Shown: piece after piece, positions 61,823 through 64,000 of the stretch
Layout: the number at the start of each line of letters is the position of its first letter
Position numbering within the stretch: the first letter of the stretch is position 1
Source of the DNA: Plasmodiophora brassicae
Lineage: Eukaryota; Endomyxa; Phytomyxea; Plasmodiophorida; Plasmodiophoridae
Direction: 5' to 3'
Assembly: GCA_039704465.1 (NCBI GenBank)
Contig: JASFAU010000011.1
Coordinates: forward strand, 930,001-994,000
Length of the DNA stretch: 64,000 nucleotides
The notes under the pieces: model-generated
Database searches by the model: none
What the model was told of the DNA's origin: nothing
What the model saw: the letters and a program-made list of their open reading frames with translations, nothing else
Program-made: the position numbers and the translations under genes

Positions 61823-62950
61823 TCATGTCCAGACCGCAAGCGGGACGGCGACGACGATCAGGACGATGAGCAGTGCTGCGACGTGTGCGCCGCGAGCGGC
61901 TCGGCGACGCTGAAGCTCGGGCGCTGGTGGACCACATGGAGTCAGCGCCGGTGCGTTCGTGGCCGAGCGCAGCAGCGCTCGCCGGCGTCGCCAGTGCCGT
62001 TGGACGGTGCGCGCTGCCGCGTCGCGTCGCGCAGTGTAGTAACGTCGTCGCCAGTGGAGCTGCAGGGCGCGCGCTGCCGTGTCGCGTCGCGCAGTGTAAC
62101 GACGTCGCCGCCAGTGGAGCTGCAGGGCGCGCGCTGCAGCCAGGGCGGTGCGCAGTGCGCGACGCTGACGAACCGTCACCAGGCAGGCCTGGATCCGCCG
62201 GGCTGCTGCGTCCCGTCGGCGGGCGCCGCGCCACCAGCGCTGAATCCGCGTGGCGGCCCGGGCGGCTTGAACGAGCGACCTGCGCGCCAGGAACAGGTGG
62301 CACGCCTGCTGCGCGAGCGATACGCGTCGGGCGTCGCGGACCAGGCGGCGGAACGTTCTCGTCGTCTGCGCCGCACGCCACCAGCGCTGAATGCGTTGCC
62401 CGGCGACGACGAGGCGTACCGCGGCCCGGAATCGGAGGGTGGCGCGGGCCCGGACCCACCAGTCGGCGACCAGGAGAGCGGCTGACGTTCGTCGACGCCG
62501 CTCCCGCCAATGACGCTGAAGACGGCAGGCAGATCGTTCGCACCGCAGGCGAACCGCGGCCGAACCACGGCGAGCGACAGTAAGCGTGCTGAACACAGCC
62601 GCCAGGACGGCAGCGTTACGACGGCGGTGCCGCCGCACCGCTTCGCCCACGACCGCACGGAACTGGCGAAGCGTGACGCACCGGCGCCATTGTCGTTGGA
62701 TTCGCAGAACGGCCGAAAGGAGCGGCGGACGTGGCCGCCCTGGCATGGAACGCGTCCGTCTCCGGAGGGACGGCCACAGTCGAACAGCATGGGGCGCGTC
62801 GACGTCGGCGCATTTCGTCCCGGGCGGAACGCGCGTCGCCTTCTGCCCGCGTGCAAGCATGTCACGCCTTTCGTTGTGCAGCTGTACCAGGAACGCGGCC
62901 GTGTCCATGGCGTCGGCGTTGGCGGCAACAATGTGATCAGGTGTCGACAT
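61823..62950 (-). CDS. IQ-motif repeat protein with C-terminal membrane anchor
   Basis: 375 residues, single exon. After an N-terminal helical region (AAFLVQLHNERRDMLARGQK) come at least eight IQ-like units: AVLRIQRQWRRCVTLRQF, CRLQRHWRERRRR, QRIQRWWRAAQTTR, TRIQRWWRGARRRDAAAR and three near-identical ARALQLHWRRRRYTARRD. IQ motifs bind calmodulin or EF-hand light chains. The last 22 residues (HVAALLIVLIVVAVPLAVWT) are a tail anchor. The near-identical units are also DNA-level repeats (about 61990-62140), so copy number may vary. Confidence 0.65.
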   Translation of the reverse strand: MSTPDHIVAANADAMDTAAFLVQLHNERRDMLARGQKATRVPPGTKCADVDAPHAVRLWPSLRRRTRSMPGRPRPPLLSAVLRIQRQWRRCVTLRQFRAVVGEAVRRHRRRNAAVLAAVFSTLTVARRGSAAVRLRCERSACRLQRHWRERRRRTSAALLVADWWVRARATLRFRAAVRLVVAGQRIQRWWRAAQTTRTFRRLVRDARRVSLAQQACHLFLARRSLVQAARAATRIQRWWRGARRRDAAARRIQACLVTVRQRRALRTALAAARALQLHWRRRRYTARRDTAARALQLHWRRRYYTARRDAAARTVQRHWRRRRALLRSATNAPALTPCGPPAPELQRRRAARGAHVAALLIVLIVVAVPLAVWT

Positions 62951-63209
62951 GGATTCGCCGCATGCCGACGGCCCGCTATCTCCTCATACAGAATTAGTAC
63001 CCATCGATCGACCGCACCCCTGGATATGTTGTGGTCCTGCGCAGCAGCAGCGCATGGATCGTGCCTACCTGCACGTGCGTCCCGGGAACATTCCAGCCCA
63101 GCGGAGGAACGCTCGCTGTAGCGTTGACCGTTCTGCGCGATCAATCCGAGGATTGATCGCGCTGCGGATCCTCCACGGCATTCGTTCCAGGTTCGTCGCC
63201 ACACTGGTC

Positions 63210-63755
63210 ATGATGTTCCCATCGATCACCCTAGCAGTCTGCTGCTTCATCGGCGCCGCCTGGGCGTCCGCCATGTACGACGGCGACAAGTTCTGCGAAC
63301 TCGTGCGGCAGACGCCACTGGACCTGGGTCGTATCAAGTCGTACCTGGTGGAGAACCGGGACGGCTTCGTGCTGGACAGCACGCAGGGCGAAGCGTACCC
63401 CGACGGCCCCGAGCCCCCGGCCCGCGTCCTCGTACTCTACGACGTGATCACGTACTGCGGTGTTGAAGACGTCGGCGTTGTGACATCTGTCATCGAACAC
63501 ATTGCCGATGACGTGTTCCCGGCGATGGGCGGCGAGCGCGCCGCGCTAAACGAACTGAAAGCTGCGCTCAAACTGCTGGACGATGAGGACAGCGGCCTCG
63601 ACGACGGTTACAGGTTGGGTCTGCAGGACAGCCTGGGGAGGATTATCAGGCGCCGGGAGTTTTCTCTGTTGCTGCCAGACGATAAGGCGTTCGGGCGACA
63701 GCGTTATGACTCAGGGATTGCTCTTGCCGATGAGCCGGCGGCACGCCCGGCGTGA
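63210..63755 (+). CDS. Secreted protein of unknown function
   Basis: 181 residues from a Met pair (63210, 63213). Signal peptide MMFPSITLAVCCFIGAAWAS, then MYDGDKFCELVRQTPLDLGR, IKSYLVENRDGFVLDSTQGE, VLVLYDVITYCGVEDVGVVT and a C-terminus with RRREFSLLLPDDKAFG. Two Cys (in DKFCELV and TYCGVE) could form a disulfide. No family recognised. A longer frame exists upstream but without coding character. Confidence 0.55.
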   Translation: MMFPSITLAVCCFIGAAWASAMYDGDKFCELVRQTPLDLGRIKSYLVENRDGFVLDSTQGEAYPDGPEPPARVLVLYDVITYCGVEDVGVVTSVIEHIADDVFPAMGGERAALNELKAALKLLDDEDSGLDDGYRLGLQDSLGRIIRRREFSLLLPDDKAFGRQRYDSGIALADEPAARPA

Positions 63756-64000
63756 TGGATTCCTGCAATGCAGTGTACCATTTTGTCAAATACATTTCTC
63801 GGTTTTACGAAGCTGTGGCAGTAGGGCTACGTTGCCGATAGAATTTCGAGATCTCGGGGACGTCATATTCGACAGCGTATAAGTAGTTGATTTGCCATGC
63901 TAGCTAACCGTTTCCTTACGAGCAGGGCTGGCAAAGAGAACGAACATTGGTACTTTGAGCTTGCCTGCTTGACTCGGGAACGTGGCGGCGCGCGCGCGGG

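Noticed and set aside
60204..62485. Long Arg/Pro-rich ORFs overlapping the membrane-anchored, PPR and IQ genes
   Set aside because: They lie opposite or out of frame with genes that show clear motifs and have composition expected of shadows.

Overview
The window is nuclear DNA from a GC-rich, gene-dense, intron-rich flagellate eukaryote. Genes are split by short introns, mostly about 50-75 nt, and neighbours are often less than 100 nt apart. Flagellar genes (an IFT-A subunit IFT121/WDR35, a CIMIP2-like protein, an RIIa-domain protein), a mitochondrial proton-translocating transhydrogenase, autophagy genes (ATG2, ATG101), and several predicted secreted proteins plus a Crinkler-like PD-(D/E)XK/kinase protein fit a parasitic protist with zoospores. 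A plasmodiophorid (Rhizaria) is my best guess, by inference only. Protein assignments come from recognising family motifs by eye.

Layout. 1-4.9 kb: CIMIP2-like (-), RRM protein (+), Tim8 (-), TRAPPC2/sedlin (+), RIIa-domain protein (-). 5.9-6.9 kb: a secreted acidic protein. 7.4-15 kb: WDR35/IFT121 (-), PRPP synthetase (+), WDR20-like protein (-). 15.3-20 kb: a small Cys-rich protein, an inverted zinc-knuckle remnant, a membrane coiled-coil protein, a PPR protein and a two-exon coiled-coil protein. 20.3-29.3 kb: conserved block with NNT (12 exons), a ubiquitin-like protein, GSK3, ATG101 and a G-alpha subunit, then tRNA-Ala(AGC). 29.8-34.7 kb: a PPTC7-like phosphatase whose third exon is separated from its second by a complete 3.67-kb PiggyBac-like transposon lying inside an intron, two bases before the 3' splice site. 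34.8-39 kb: ATG2 in one exon. 39.2-41.6 kb: degenerate DNA with a 0.2-kb inverted repeat and a diverged UXT copy. 41.8-51.2 kb: sterol-desaturase-like protein, secreted UIM-like-repeat protein, an unidentified gene, a secreted Cys/His-repeat protein, UXT, and the PD-(D/E)XK-kinase gene. 51.2-51.8 kb: a patchwork of copies of two genes found elsewhere in the window. 52-64 kb: two Myb proteins, a secreted Asn/Gln-rich protein, a coiled-coil protein, small and tandem presequence-bearing proteins, a 650-bp MITE with target-site duplication, a PP2C, a membrane-anchored protein, a second PPR protein, an IQ-repeat tail-anchored protein and another secreted protein.

The housekeeping genes are collinear and intact. 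The accessory parts (5.9, 16, 29.5-34, 39-51.8, 57.9 kb) hold the mobile DNA, gene fragments and secreted proteins. The most interesting single object is the transposon at 30430-34100: CCC-starting inverted ends, subterminal palindromes, a GTAT target duplication, and a transposase-like reading path that also contains a SAP-like motif and a PD-(D/E)XK-like nuclease segment. It sits in a host intron whose reconstructed original length is 53 nt.
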